Shown: positions 33,301 through 47,836 of the stretch, piece after piece
How positions within the stretch are numbered: the first letter of the stretch is position 1
Layout of the letters: the number at the start of each line of letters is the position of its first letter
Source of the DNA: Warburgia ugandensis
Taxonomy: Eukaryota; Streptophyta; Magnoliopsida; Canellales; Canellaceae
Direction of reading: 5' to 3'
Assembly (NCBI GenBank): GCA_035236585.1
Contig: CP141132.1
Coordinates: 53,013,880 to 53,077,879, forward strand
Length of the DNA: 64,000 nt
The notes under the pieces: generated by a model
Databases searched by the model: none
Seen by the model: only the letters and a program-made list of their open reading frames with translations
What the model was told of the DNA's origin: nothing
Program-made: the position numbers and the translations under genes

Positions 33301-34030
33301 CATTTGACCACAAATTGTTTATCTCTAAGACCTATAATCTAGGATGGGTTAGGCATCTTAACTTATCATGGTTGAAGAACAACTACCGAGGAAGTCCATC
33401 TATGAACCCCCCCTCAAAGAATTTTCTTAGGACATCAGTTCACTTGCAGCCCCTTAGGTTTCTGCCACCTTAACAACCACAGAAGCCATCAGTTGAAGAC
33501 AATATATAGTTTCTCATGCAACAAAGTGAGGAAAATAAATAGGAACAATGTCAATTCTAAAGCCCTTTCCAGCATAGAACTAAAAATAAGTTAGTTGTCT
33601 ACTGCATTACAAGATAAAGGAAAGGGGTAGTTTCTTAGTCAACCAATTCTTAACCTTAAGGGCCAAGTCAAGATACAATTTACTTCTGAACCCAATAATT
33701 CTCATGAGTAAGCCAAGTCCATAATGACGCTTAGGAGTAGCCATTAGGTCGACAACAAAGTAGGGTAGCCTAAGGAAACTACAGAGGAACAAGAGGTAGT
33801 CAAAACATAGGACAAAGAAATCTCCTGCTGAACCTGTAGTAGAGGCACCCTATCTACCTAAAGCTCCATTACCTCAACTATTGAACAAAGCTAGGAAGGG
33901 AACAAATTTCAATGAGCTAATGGATGTTATCAAGCATGTACTAATCAACATTCCATTGTTCAACACCATTAAGGATGTTCCCACCTATGCAAGCTCTTGA
34001 AAGAGCTTTGTCCACGAAAGAGAAAGCTAA

Positions 34031-34513
34031 ATGTACAAAAGAAAAGCCTTCCTCACCGAGAAAGCAAGCTCTTTGATCCAACACCAAACCCCACCTAAGT
34101 TTAGACACCCAGGGTGCCCTACAATTTCATGTGTTATTGGAGACCATGTCATAGATAGGCCATTGCTTGACCTAGGTGCTAGTGTTAACCTCTTACCATA
34201 TTTTGTCTATAAGCAACTTAAGCTTGGTGATCTCAGACCAACCAACACCATGTTACAATTGCCTAGATTTGTAAAGATACTAGGTGGTATGGTTGAAGAT
34301 GTGTTAATACAGGTGGCCCAATTTTACTATCCCGTAGATTTTATTGTAATGGATACCCAACCTGTGTCAAACCCCAGTAGTCAGATTCTAGTAATACTTG
34401 GACATCCTTTTCTGGAAACATCCAATGCCATTATAAACTATAGGAATGATGTTATGAAACTATCTGTCGGTGATATGGAAGTCAAGTTTAATGTTTTTAG
34501 TGCCAACCATTAG
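34031..34513 (+). pseudogene. Athila aspartic protease region
   Basis: The active-site-like DLGAS (34,169-34,183) in RPLLDLGASVNLLP, followed by QLPRFVKILGGMVEDVLIQV, DFIVMDTQP and ILGHPFLETSNAIINY, is the typical Athila protease pattern. The stretch is open over about 160 codons. A linker with FILDVLEACLAHL (34,583-34,786) follows, also usual in this lineage. The element as a whole is broken. Confidence 0.8.
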
Positions 34514-35029
34514 CATTTAGACCTTGATGATTCCTATGTAGTAAATTTGATAGAAGGTCTAATTTAAGATACTCAACCACCATTGTTCATCTTAGATGTT
34601 CTTGAAGCATGTCTAGCTCATTTAACCAGCAATTTTGATATAGATAACTCCATTGAAGAGATCAATAATCTCTTAAATGCTGCACACATAATAGATACCT
34701 CTAAATGGGGCCCTCGTGGAGCAACTCCCTACATCAAAATTTGTCCTTGTACCCTCTTTAAAAAAACCACAAACCTTGGTCCTTAAGCCACTCCATGGAA
34801 ATTTGAAGTACTCCTACTTAGGACCAGAAGAAACCTTACTTGTAATCATAGCAATAGATTTAGAGTAACACCCAAAAGGTAAGCGTATTGATGATCTCAT
34901 GGAACACAACACAGCTTTAGGGTAGACCATAGAGGACATTAAAGGGATTAGCCCTACTGTGTGCATGCACAAAATCTATCTAGAGGAAAATGCTATACCT
35001 TTTGGGAAACCTCCACATGAAGAATGTGA

Positions 35030-35870
35030 TAAGAGATGAATTCCTTGAGCATTTAAATGTTGGTGTGATATACCCCATTTCTGACAATACTTAGGTCAGC
35101 CCCATTCAGGTTATACCCAAGAAATTCAGTCTCATGCTAATCAATAATGAGGATAGTGATTTAGTACCCACTTGCATGACCACTGAGCAAAGAAGTTTGT
35201 ATTGATTATTAGAAGTTGATCACGGTCATGGGGAAAGACCACTTTCCTCTTCCCTTTGTTGACCAAATTCTTGAGAGGTTCATTGGTCATAGTTATTGCT
35301 GTTTTCTAGATGGTTATTTTAGCTATATCTAGATTCCTATAACACTTATAGATTAGGAGAAGATGAGCCTCACCTGCCCTTTTGGGACTTGCTTACCAAC
35401 GTATGCCTTTTGGACTCTGCAATGCTTTAGCCACTTTCCAAAGGTGTATGTATATTTTGACATGGTAGAAAGGTTTCTAGAGGTGTTCATGGATGACTTC
35501 TTAGTTTTTTACTCTTCCTTTGATGAGTGTCTGCACCATTTGAAGTTAGTTCTTGCATGATGTCAGGAGAAAATTTAATTATTGAATTAGGAAAAATGTC
35601 ATTTTATGGTGCAAAATGGTATTGTTTTAAGCCATAAAATATCACACAATGGTATAGAGGTAGATAAGGCCAAGGTGGATTTAATAGCCAACCTTCCTCC
35701 TCTAAGGATGGAGAAAGAAATATGCTCTTTTCTAGTCCTTGCTCAGTTTTATAGTAGATTCATCAAAGGTATTAGCAAGCTTGCTAAGCCCCTCTGTAAA
35801 TTGCTTACAAAGAAGGCCTCTTTTGACTTTGATGAAGATTCTGAAAAGCATCTGAGCACCTAAAGGCCAA
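35030..35870 (+). pseudogene. Athila reverse transcriptase region, broken
   Basis: Diverged RT motifs appear in family order: DHFPLPFVDQILERF-like sequence near 35,240, MPFGLCNA-like sequence near 35,405, the FMDDF catalytic box at about 35,490 and the downstream HKISHNGIEVDKAKVDLI and FYSRFIKGISKLAKPL connection motifs (35,630-35,800). It is interrupted repeatedly. Confidence 0.75.
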
Positions 35871-36320
35871 ACTAATCTCTATTCCTATCATTTGACTACC
35901 TAATTAGAGTGCACCATTTGAGATAATGTGTGACGCATCGGACTACGTGATCAGGCTTTTTGGGTAGCGCATTGACAAACTTACCCATGTGATATACTAA
36001 GCAAGTAAAACACTAAACGATGCACAACTCAACTATTCTACCATAGGGAAAGAGTTGTTAGCTATCCTATTTGCACTAAATAAGTTTAGATCTTACTTAT
36101 TAGGATCTAAAGTTATAGTATACCCAGATCATGTAACTTTGAAATATCTCTTTTTCAAAAATGATGCAAAACTTAGGTTAATCTAATGGATACTACTGCT
36201 ATAGGATTTTGACCTTGAAATTTAGGACAAGAAAGGTTCCAAAAATGTAGTAGCAGAGCACTTATCCAAACTAGTGGTGGAGAATACTAGTGAAAATGTG
36301 CCTATTACAAAAGTTTTTCC
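35870..36320 (+). pseudogene. Athila RNase H region, broken
   Basis: RNase H signatures [46 protein letters not shown] are read between 35,920 and 36,160. This is a fossil with several breaks. Confidence 0.7.
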
Positions 36321-36339
36321 AGACGAACAATTAATGCAC

Positions 36340-37410
36340 ATTTCTTAGTTACCATGGCATGGAGACATAGTCAACTATCTTATTACAAGACAATTGCATA
36401 ATCATTATAGGATAGAAAAATATTTATGGCCATGGTTCAACATTACCTATGATGACTTGTACTTATTTAAGTATTGTCCCGATCTAGTTATTAGGAGATG
36501 CATACTCAATACTAAGCATAATGACATCATTTCTATCTATCATGATCATGCTTATGGGGGCCACTTTAGCTCTTGAAAGATCATTGTAAAGATTTTGCAA
36601 CATGGTTTTTATTGGCCCATGATTTTCCAAGATTCACATGCTTATAGCACAGCATGTGCTAGCTGCCAGAGGTTAGGAAGTATAGGGAGGAAAAATATGA
36701 TGCCCTTAAACTCTACTCTTGATTGTAGAATCTTTTCATGTTTGGGGCATATATTTCATGGGTCCATTTCCTAATTCCTTTACATATTTGTACATCCTCG
36801 TGGGGGTGGACTATGTGTCCAAGTAGATGAAGGTAATACCTTGTAAGACCAATGATAATGGGGTGGTGGTTAAATTTTTAAAAAATAATATATTTGCAAG
36901 TTTGGTACTCTATGTGCCATAATTAATGATGGTAGAAAACACTTTTGCCATAAAGTGTTTGAGAATTTAATGAAAAAGTATGGTGCCACCCATAGAATAT
37001 CTACCCCATATCACCCTCAGACCAGTGGGCAAGTAGAGGTGTTGAATAGGAAAATCAAGCACATTTTAGAGAAGACATTCAATCGAAGTTGGAAAGACTA
37101 GTCTGTGAGGCTTATTAATGCTTTATGGCCTATTGTACTACCTATAAGATTTCTATAGGTATGTCGCCCTACTGTGTGGTCTATGGAAAGACATGTCACT
37201 TACTAGTAGAATTGGAACACAGGACATATTGTGCTATCAAAAAGCTCAATTTTAATTTAGATGCTACTAGAACCCGTAGGAAATTCCAACTCAATGAGTT
37301 TGATGAGTTGAGGAAAGATGCATATGAGTCTGCACATCTTTACTATGATCTAATGAAGGTTAATCATGATAGACAAATCTTTAAGGAAATCCCACCCCAC
37401 AACAAAAGGT
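36340..37410 (+). pseudogene. Athila integrase, first part, broken
   Basis: The zinc-binding region (HDHAYGGHFS at about 36,541, then ASCQRLGS) and the core ([18 protein letters not shown] at about 37,001; YKISIGMSPYCVVYGKTCHL at 37,140) are recognisable. The gene is split at about 37,411 by a minus-strand LINE; its C-terminal part lies at 40,620-40,842. It also carries other breaks. Confidence 0.75.
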
Positions 37411-37789
37411 CACCATCATCGTCATCATCAGACTTTCTCCCAATTAGGGGTCGACCACATGAATCTTGTTTCTTCGTTCCCTCTATTAAGTACTATGGCA
37501 TCATTTAGTCCCAAAGTTTTTAAATCTTTTCTCACCACTTCGATCCATGTTCTTTTGGGCCTTCCCTTGCCTTTTTAGAACCTTCTACTTGCATTGCCTC
37601 ACTCCTTCTAATCGGTGTCATTTTCAGTCTTTGTTGAACATGTCCAAATCATCTAAGTTTAATCTCCCTCATCTTGTTACCTATTGGTGCTACCCCTAAG
37701 TACCCTCTAATGTTTTCACTCCTAATTCTATCCTTTCTTGTCTTGCCACTCATCCATCTCAACATCCTCACTTATCCTACACTCAGCCT

Positions 37790-39119
37790 ATGAAAATGAT
37801 GTTCTTTAACTACCCAACACTCTAATCCATAGAGCATGGCCGGCCTTATAGCCATCCTATAGAATTTTCCTTTTAGTTTGAGTGGCACCTACTAATCACA
37901 CAAAACTCCAAATGCACATCTCCATTTGTTCCAACCCACGTGGCTTCTCTAGATAACCTCCCTATCAATCTCTCCACTCTGATGAATCATTGATCCTAAG
38001 TACTAAAATGGGTCTTTTATGAAAACTTCTTGGTTATCAATCTTTATTGGTGCCCCACTCCCTCTCCTCTCCTTACTAGAATTACATTCCATATACTCCA
38101 TCTTAGTTTGGCTAATTTTAAATCCTTTAGGTTCTAATGCTTCTCTCCATAACTCCACCTTTGTTACGCCCTCCCTTGTCTAATCAATTAAAACTATATC
38201 ATCTACAAATATGGAATCTCCTTGTGTAGATGTTTTGTTAACTCATCCATTAAAAATGTGAAAAGGCATGGGCTCAAAGCTGTTCCTTGGTGCAATCCTA
38301 CAATGATAGGAAAATCACCAATCACTCCGCTAGTAGTCTAAACATTTGTTATTGCTCCCTCACACATATCTTTAATTATGTCTTTATACCTTCATGAAAA
38401 CCCTTTCTGCCCAACACCCTCCATATTAACTCTCTAGGGACCTATCATAAGCTTTCTCCAAGTCAATAAAGACCATGTGGAGGTCCTTCCTCCTCTCCTT
38501 ATATTTTTTTTATCAATTTTCTCGATAAGAAAATAGCTTCCATAGTAGACCTCCTAGGCATGAAACCAAACTAGTTCTTAGATACACTTGTCTCATGTTG
38601 TAGACTTTTCTTAATCACTCTTTCAAAAAGTTTCATAGTGTGGCTCATAAGTTTGATCCCTCTATGATTAGTGCAGCTTTGTATGTCTCCTTGATTATTA
38701 TAAATGGGTATAATAGAGCTCTTCCTTCATTTATCTAGTATTTTCTTTGATTTTATAATGTTGTTAAACAACTTGGTCAACCAAACTACTTTAGTAACTC
38801 TCATATGCTTCCAAACCTCTATTAGTATACCATCAAGCCCTAGGGCCTTTCCTAATTTCATCCTTTTTAAGGCCTCTTTTACTTCAAATATTCTAATCTT
38901 ACAGTCATATTTATAATGTCCAGTGTTATTTAGGTTTACAGAACTTTCAATCACTATATTCTCGGGACAATTGCCATTTAACAATTTTTTAAAGTAACTT
39001 TCCCACTTTTGTTTAATCTTGTCATCTTTGACTAGTATCCTTTGATCATCACTTCTAATGCACTTAGCATGGTCTAAGTCCTTCCCCTTCTGTTGTCTTA
39101 TTTTTATAAGTTTAAACAT
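37790..39119 (-). pseudogene. LINE reverse transcriptase domain
   Basis: The N-terminal RT stretch is open at 38,727-39,119 (KWESYFKKLLNG, EALKRMKLGKALGLDGI, VWLTKLFNNII), corresponding to the family's 'WK.YF..LLN' and 'K..GPDGIP.E' motifs. The catalytic box reads FVDD at 38,198-38,209, where F[AV]DD is usual. The C-terminal part toward 37,440 keeps the ADPN-type end and the CGADVQR-like zone seen in the better copy at 2,119. Several stops and frame changes make it inactive. Confidence 0.75.
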
Positions 39120-39536
39120 ATTTTTCTCACCTTCTCTTGATTCTAGTCTATTATAGAGATCATCATATGTCTTAAGTTTAACCTCACTTATTATTCTCTT
39201 AGCAACCCTTTTAGCATTCTTATACTATTCATAGTTTTCATTATTTCTAGTATTCTGCAATATGCTGTAAAACACACCCATTTTTCTTTAACAACTTTTT
39301 GCACTGTTCACTCCACCACCAAGTTTCCTTTACTAGTTGTCTTGTACCTTTAGATACTCGTAGGACATTTTTACCACTTTCTTAATGAACTCAGCCATAT
39401 TAATCCACATGGCGTTTACTTTTGTTTCATCATTCCAATTTTCTTCTACCATCAACTTATTTGTGAGTAAGATTTTTCTCTCCCCTTTTAAGTTCCACCA
39501 CTTAGTTTTTGGATACCTATTAAGTTCATTTCCTTT

Positions 39537-40140
39537 CTACCATCTTTTATGGAGTCCACTTTTAAAGGTTGTTAAGTGTTCTTCCTTCTTCTTAAAGAAT
39601 GTATTTGCAAAGGCCAGGTTATATGCCAAAGCAAAATCGAGGATAGCTTCCCCCATCTCATTTCTTTCTCCAATACCATACCCTCCACGTACCCTACCAT
39701 ATCCTTCCTTTTCTTTTCCTTTATGCCATTTAAGTATGCTCCTATAAATATCCACTTGCTGTTTAGAATTTCTTACATGACTCTCTCCATATCTTCCCAA
39801 AACTGTCTCTTGATTATATCTTCTAACCCTACTTGTGGTATATATGCACTTATAACATTTATAATTTGCTCTCCTAGAATAAGTATCATTATTATAATTC
39901 CATCACTTGTTCTTTTGATGTTTACAACTTTATACTTTAATTATTTATCCACCATTATTCACGTGCCATTTCTATGACTATCCTTTCCAATATACTAGAG
40001 CCTATATCCATCAATTTCTCTAGTTTAACCCTTTTCCACTTGATTTCTTGGATACAAGCTATATTGACTCTCTTACGTTTCATCATATCTACTAACTGTA
40101 TTTTGTGTAGTAATTCGAATCTTATGACCTTGAGATAGCC
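39537..40140 (-). pseudogene. LINE endonuclease (APE-type) domain
   Basis: Minus-strand motifs follow the RTE endonuclease: MMKRKRVNIACIQEIKW (about 40,080), INVISAYIPQVGLED (about 39,850), then YGRVRGGYGIGERNEMGEAI and LAFANTFFKKKEEHLTTF (39,800-39,560). The motif 'IQE..W' holds the metal-binding Glu, and 'ANTFF..' is the family's usual block. The domain is broken by stops between the N-terminal and the later blocks. Confidence 0.75.
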
Positions 40141-40424
40141 TATTTACCTATGCACTTCTCGACCTTCATGACATGAATCCATCTCTAGTTTCCACTGTAC
40201 TTGGGTTCTGATGCAACACGTCACTTCTAAGGGGATTCTCTAGCAGCCCTTGCCCATTTTTCACTACACTTAGGATCTGATGTAGAGCTTTCGAGGGAAT
40301 GCCCTAGAAACCCTTGCCCATTTTTCACTACACCAAGGATTCGATGCAGTGTGTTGCTTATGGGGAACACCCTAACTTGAGAAATGTCAGTGATCAATTC
40401 ATTTCATGTTAGGATTGCATACTT

Positions 40425-40560
40425 TTAAGAAGCTGAAGATGATTTTCATTATCTTTTTTTTTTTTTTTTTTACTTACAAACTAACATGCATATGTATATT
40501 CATTTGCAAGTAAGAAGAGAAAATAACAAAATCATCTTCAACTTCTTCAAAAAGGTTTTA
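40425..40560. repeat. Foldback of about 130 bp
   Basis: The left arm (AAGAAGCTGAAGATGATTTT, then a T run, then TACTTACAAA) pairs with the right arm (TTTGCAAGTA, then AAAATCATCTTCAACTTCTT) around a near-palindromic centre at ATGCATATGTATAT (40,486-40,499). A 20-base T run is bulged on one side. It lies between the LINE 5' end and the rest of the integrase. Confidence 0.7.
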
Positions 40561-40619
40561 CTTGCTGGCTGACACTTGATGCACAACCCTCTTCTTTTTT
40601 ATCAAGGCTTGGGACCGGC

Positions 40620-40842
40620 ATCGACATAGTTATTGTAGGAAAAATGGTCTTATTGTATAATTCTAGGTTTCATCTATTCCCAATAAAACTTAGGCTTCGA
40701 TGGACAGGACCCTACACCATATATCCTCATGTGGCTATTGAGATAGAAAAGGATGGTGAAATATCAAAGGCTAATGAACAAAGGCTAAAACCCTTCCTAG
40801 AACTGATCGATCTTAATGTAGAGGAAACATTATTAGAGGCAT
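40620..40842 (+). pseudogene. Athila integrase, C-terminal part
   Basis: [20 protein letters not shown] and [13 protein letters not shown] match the C-terminal integrase domain of Athila elements. It is separated from the first part by the LINE and the foldback. Confidence 0.8.
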
Positions 40843-42601
40843 AGTCTACCATGACCCAATTAGCATGGTCCAAAACACCATGCATATTCCATTTATTGCA
40901 ATCATCATCATCATGACTAGCTGCAGACATAAAACTTAGTGTTCATTAGGAGGCAACCTAGAGCTTTTTTTTTTCTTTTTTTTTTGAAATCTTAGTATTC
41001 TACACCATTCCTTCATCATATATGGTCCTAAATTTTAAACATTGAGGACAATGTTTATTTTAGGTTGGGGAGTGTAGATATACATAGAGGTTTCTACTTT
41101 TTCTTCTATTTTACCAAAATAAAATAAAATAGAGGTCAAGTTCCCTTACTATGATGAGAATTGGATTTTTAGAAGCTTAGTAATTCTACTACTTTGACCT
41201 CTTAATGGAAGTGCATATGGCTAATGTTACATGTTACTCATGTCTTGAAGCATTTTATGAAAATTAAATCTTGGAAAATACTTACACAAATACATAGTCT
41301 AGACTAATAAAGAGGTATGACTTCAAGACCCTAAGGAAAATAATGGAGACCTACAACCAAGTAAATTTTAGAGACTATCTCCTTTCTAAGAGTTATAAGG
41401 AATTCCTTATTCTCTTTAGAGTACATAACCTCTTGTGATCATGTTATCTTTGTTTTGGTTAATTGCCAAGAGTAAATAGGTGTATTAGCTTCTTTTTTTC
41501 CCCAAAACATCTATTGAATCTTTTAAGCTTTAAGAAACCTAGGAAATGATATATGTCATCCTTGGTTTAGCTCAAAGACATAGAACCTAGTCAATATATT
41601 ATACCACTAGTTAGCCCCTTAAGCCTTAAGCCTTTTCTTTCTTAACCCCACTTAACCCAAAAAAACTAGGAAAATAAACACCCAATACCCATTTTCAAAA
41701 ATGAGTGGAGATGGTAGAAAAAGTTCAAAAAGGATAAAAAAAGTTAAAGAAGTGAAAATTACCAAAGTCATAAAATGAAAAGGTCTTTAAAAGGAAAAGT
41801 GGAAAGAAAAAAAATTGTTAGAAAGCCAAGAGTACAAAAGATATTCACTTTAGTATAGTCAAAGTTGTCCAACAATCAAAAGAACACCTCTACCCAATTT
41901 TGAAAATTTGAATCCTTATACCCTTCTTTTCCAAATCTATCCCAAGCATGCATTTTATCCTAATTAAAGACCCATGGATCTTAGGTGGATGATAGCCTTA
42001 ATGAGGATATAAAAACAAGGAATTAAGGTAAACTACCCCCACTTGTCTTTGTAATAATAATTTTTTCTTTGGGATCATACTTCTTTGTCTCTTCAATGTT
42101 TAAATTTTATGTGAAGCATTAGCTTTATTGGATTCAATCACATAGTGAGAGTTTGTCCAACCCCTTTCTCTTGTGAGAAATTGAGTCCAAAAGATATTTC
42201 TAATAGAGTATAAGCATATCTAATTAGAAGTCATGACTTATGTAGCTATACACACACATGCACTCCGAGAGTTAACTATAATAAAATGGCTTCAAAAGGT
42301 GGATAACTTGTAAAATTGTCATTCATGTTTGTTAAGTTGTTAAAACTAGTAGAGTACTAATGAATGAGTATTCTCTGAGATAAAATAAATTAATCAACCT
42401 CATGGAATTTTGTGGAAATATTCACTGCAAATCCTCACGAGGCTTAACACATCCACTAGGGGTAACCTAGCGGTTTAAGGGCTTGTTGCATATGTTAAAT
42501 GTAGTCATGAGTACCTTCAAAAGTGCCTCTTTGTATTAGTTTCTATAAAATGATTTTTTGCATGTTTTTCATGAGACTAACAAAATGATGCATGGGGGGT
42601 G
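40843..42601 (+). other. Athila post-integrase region and purine tract
   Basis: Starts with the lineage signature AAAACTTAGTGTTCATTAGG and AGGCAACC (40,929-40,962), then 'CATTGAGGACAATGTTTATT' at 41,041. No env-like frame survives. The last bases, GATGCATGGGGGG, form the polypurine tract before the 3' LTR. The same series is found at 14,417-15,952. Confidence 0.65.
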
Positions 42602-45308
<2,707 letters not shown>

Positions 45309-47836
45309 TCTCAAAAAGGATGATTGATATTGAACCCAAATTTGAAAAGAAGACAAGCACTCCACAAACCATCAAAAAAGGAAAACCATCCATAAAATAA
45401 AAACAAGAATTATCCACATTCATCCAAATAAACTCTAAAGAAAGAAAAGGAAAAGAGTTTCATGTTCCTATAACTTCCATGAAAAAGTTTTCCTAAAAGG
45501 CAACTCCTAAGTTGTCATCTACCTCCTAGGCTTTCGCCGACCTCATCCTTGGGACCATCATTTGTAGCTCAACCTTCTAAGTCACCTCTTACCTACTCTC
45601 CCACTCCAAATGGAAGAGCACCTTGATCAGAGATGAGATATCCATCTCTCAGCAAAAAAGTCACTGTTGGAGCTCTTCTATCTCTCTCCTCTTGATACCT
45701 TTAATGTAGTAGGTTTTTAGAACCACTTCTATCTAGGTCTACCTCTCTCGCACTTTGGTAGTCAATTCCCACCTCCTCCACTCAGTCTCATCCTTGAGAC
45801 ATCACCACCATAGTCAAGGTCCTCTCTATGATGCATCACCAGTAGCTTCTAAGGTATAAGAGAATCTGAAATGAGAAAGAAGAATGAGCACACGTCTAGT
45901 AAAAGAACATAATAATTAAAATAAACTCTCACTTGAGTCAATATGTGATGGATGTGCTCTTGGCTACTCTCAAACATCTCAAATAGAGAAATGAAATGCT
46001 CTACAGACACATGTCATAATGAAATAGAGTCAAGGAATAGATTAAAAAATGAATAAAAGGAAAAATGAAAATAAGGATATTGTAAGAATTCACTAGACAA
46101 ACCATGGATCCCTTATGGGTTGAGAAGCTAAAGTCCAAAGCAAGGAAATAGGAACCTCCTCCAAGAAACATATAATCACTACAGGAGGAAGTGGAGGGGA
46201 GCCAACTTTGGAAGTGAGAGAGAAATCAGTCAAGAAATAAAAATTTTGACAAAAGGAAAATAGGAGAAGTTTCCAAACTCACCCATGCTTCTGAAGGAAT
46301 AAGCTACAAGGAACAGAAGGTAAGAAGTCATCATCATTAGTCAGCATGAAATTCTTGAGAAGGGAACCACATCGAAGGGCCACTAGATCCCCTAGAGAGG
46401 GATTCACCAAAGGAGGAGAATCCACTAGGATACTAGGAAGCCAGGTCCTCGTCCCCCTATTTGCCATGGAAACTACTTTGGGAGATACCAATAGTAAGTG
46501 TCACCTAAGATTTGTGCCTTGAAACGAAGGACATGGAGCATTACTTAGTGGTATTGGTCACAAGCTAATGCCCTAACTACTCTCCCATGAGGCTTGTTTA
46601 AGAACTATTATTGTTACAAGAATAAGGATCAAACTAACGAATGAAGGTACTCCTATGCTAAGGTCACTAAATAGCCTATGAAGAAGAAAATAAGAAATGA
46701 AAACTAATCAAGGAAAACTAAAAAGGACCCAAGTAATCTCAAAGTTACATGCTTGGTCTCAATCTCTACCAACCTCCTCTTCTTAGCATAAAAATTGGTA
46801 TCTCATCCTCCTGGTCAATAAGCACCTCCACAAGGAAAGAAGAGTGTCACCTTGAAACTACCAAGAAGGATGAGGTTGATTCCTTATGAGTGGGGGCAAG
46901 GGCTAGGTAGTACTGTTCTATTCAGAACTGAAATCGACTAAAAAATTTAATCGAGGAACCAAAATTGAATTCCTTGAGGTCAAGAAAAGAAAGAAAAAGA
47001 CTCATCATCTGAAGGTAGAGGATGATAGGATAGGAGCTGGAGAAATTCTCCACCACCAAGCCCAAATTGTTGATCAAAACAAAGTAAACAAACTCCCCAA
47101 TCCTTCTTGCCCATTTCAGGATACCTTCCAAGATCTAGACCAAGGATGTCCATATCTTGTTTGCACTATTAGAAAACAAGGTTTACCCTATGGTCATTAT
47201 AAGAAAATGTTAGGCTGCCTAGGCATGTTTCTCTGCTCTACTTTTGTCTGTCAATCACAACTCAATGGGACAATTAGCTTATGGAGTTCATGAAAGTAGG
47301 ACACTTTAATGACATCTAATCCCCCATAGCTATCACATCAAAGGGCCTGAGTAACCCATGAAGATCCTCTGTCAACATATCACTTTGATCAAATTTGCTT
47401 TTTGTGATACAGAACGAAAGACTAGTAAACATAAAACAATCAACTAGGATAATCTCCATCTTGCCCCATCTAAAGTGGAAGGAGTGAGTGGTGGCACTCC
47501 AACTCTCTACAAGGGCTAATATGGGTGGCGTACATAGAAATGTTACATAAATACCTCTATATTTAGTAGGTTTTAGCCCCAAAACTTTTTAAAAATAACA
47601 CTAAGGTTAATTCTCTATTTTATAGGTCTAAGGTGCAAATGAGAAAATTTGAGTAAATTTGATATTTTTGATCCTGGAAGATCAAATTTAGAAACCAAGC
47701 TATACCATGGGCCCACCGAGCATAAATGAAGTGCTGGAGGTTCAAAATGATCATTGGGCGTAACTATCAAAGTCACAAAAGTCGAAAACCCCTCTGACTT
47801 AAATGAGGGTAAAAAGGTGGAAAACTCCCCATTCAT
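45309..47836 (-). pseudogene. Plant mobile domain (PMD/MAIN-like) pseudogene
   Basis: On the minus strand, 47,615-47,836 reads NDHFEPPALHLCSVGPWYSL and 47,316-47,582 reads PPILALVESWSATTHSFHF then RWGKMEIILVDCFMFTSLSF. The latter fits the plant mobile domain pattern (L.ERW...THTFH...GE.T.TL.DV..L.GLP). PMD proteins occur in retrotransposons, MULEs and domesticated plant genes such as MAIN. Later frames at 46,922-47,131 and 46,279-46,491 may be downstream parts but are not recognisable alone. The frame is interrupted between these pieces, so this is a dead copy. Whether it came from a host gene or a mobile element cannot be told. The downstream limit is a guess. Confidence 0.5.

Larger units (their letters stand above)
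37411..40370 (-). mobile_element. RTE-clade LINE, nearly full length, nested in integrase
   Basis: On the minus strand it runs from a 5' UTR (about 40,370) with two repeats of the form CTACACTAAGG... seen on the plus strand as TTGCCCATTTTTCACTACAC (40,248 and 40,314), through an endonuclease, an RT and a C-terminal domain, to a CATCATCGTCATCATCA tail complement at 37,411-37,430. The length of about 3 kb is near the full RTE size. All domains are present but stops and shifts are frequent, so it is inactive. It splits the Athila integrase. No convincing target duplication was found, and the 5' border is approximate. Confidence 0.8.

Noticed and set aside
38704-39977. Plus-strand frames at 38,704-38,916, 39,385-39,747 and 39,576-39,977
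   Set aside because: Antisense shadows of the minus-strand LINE.
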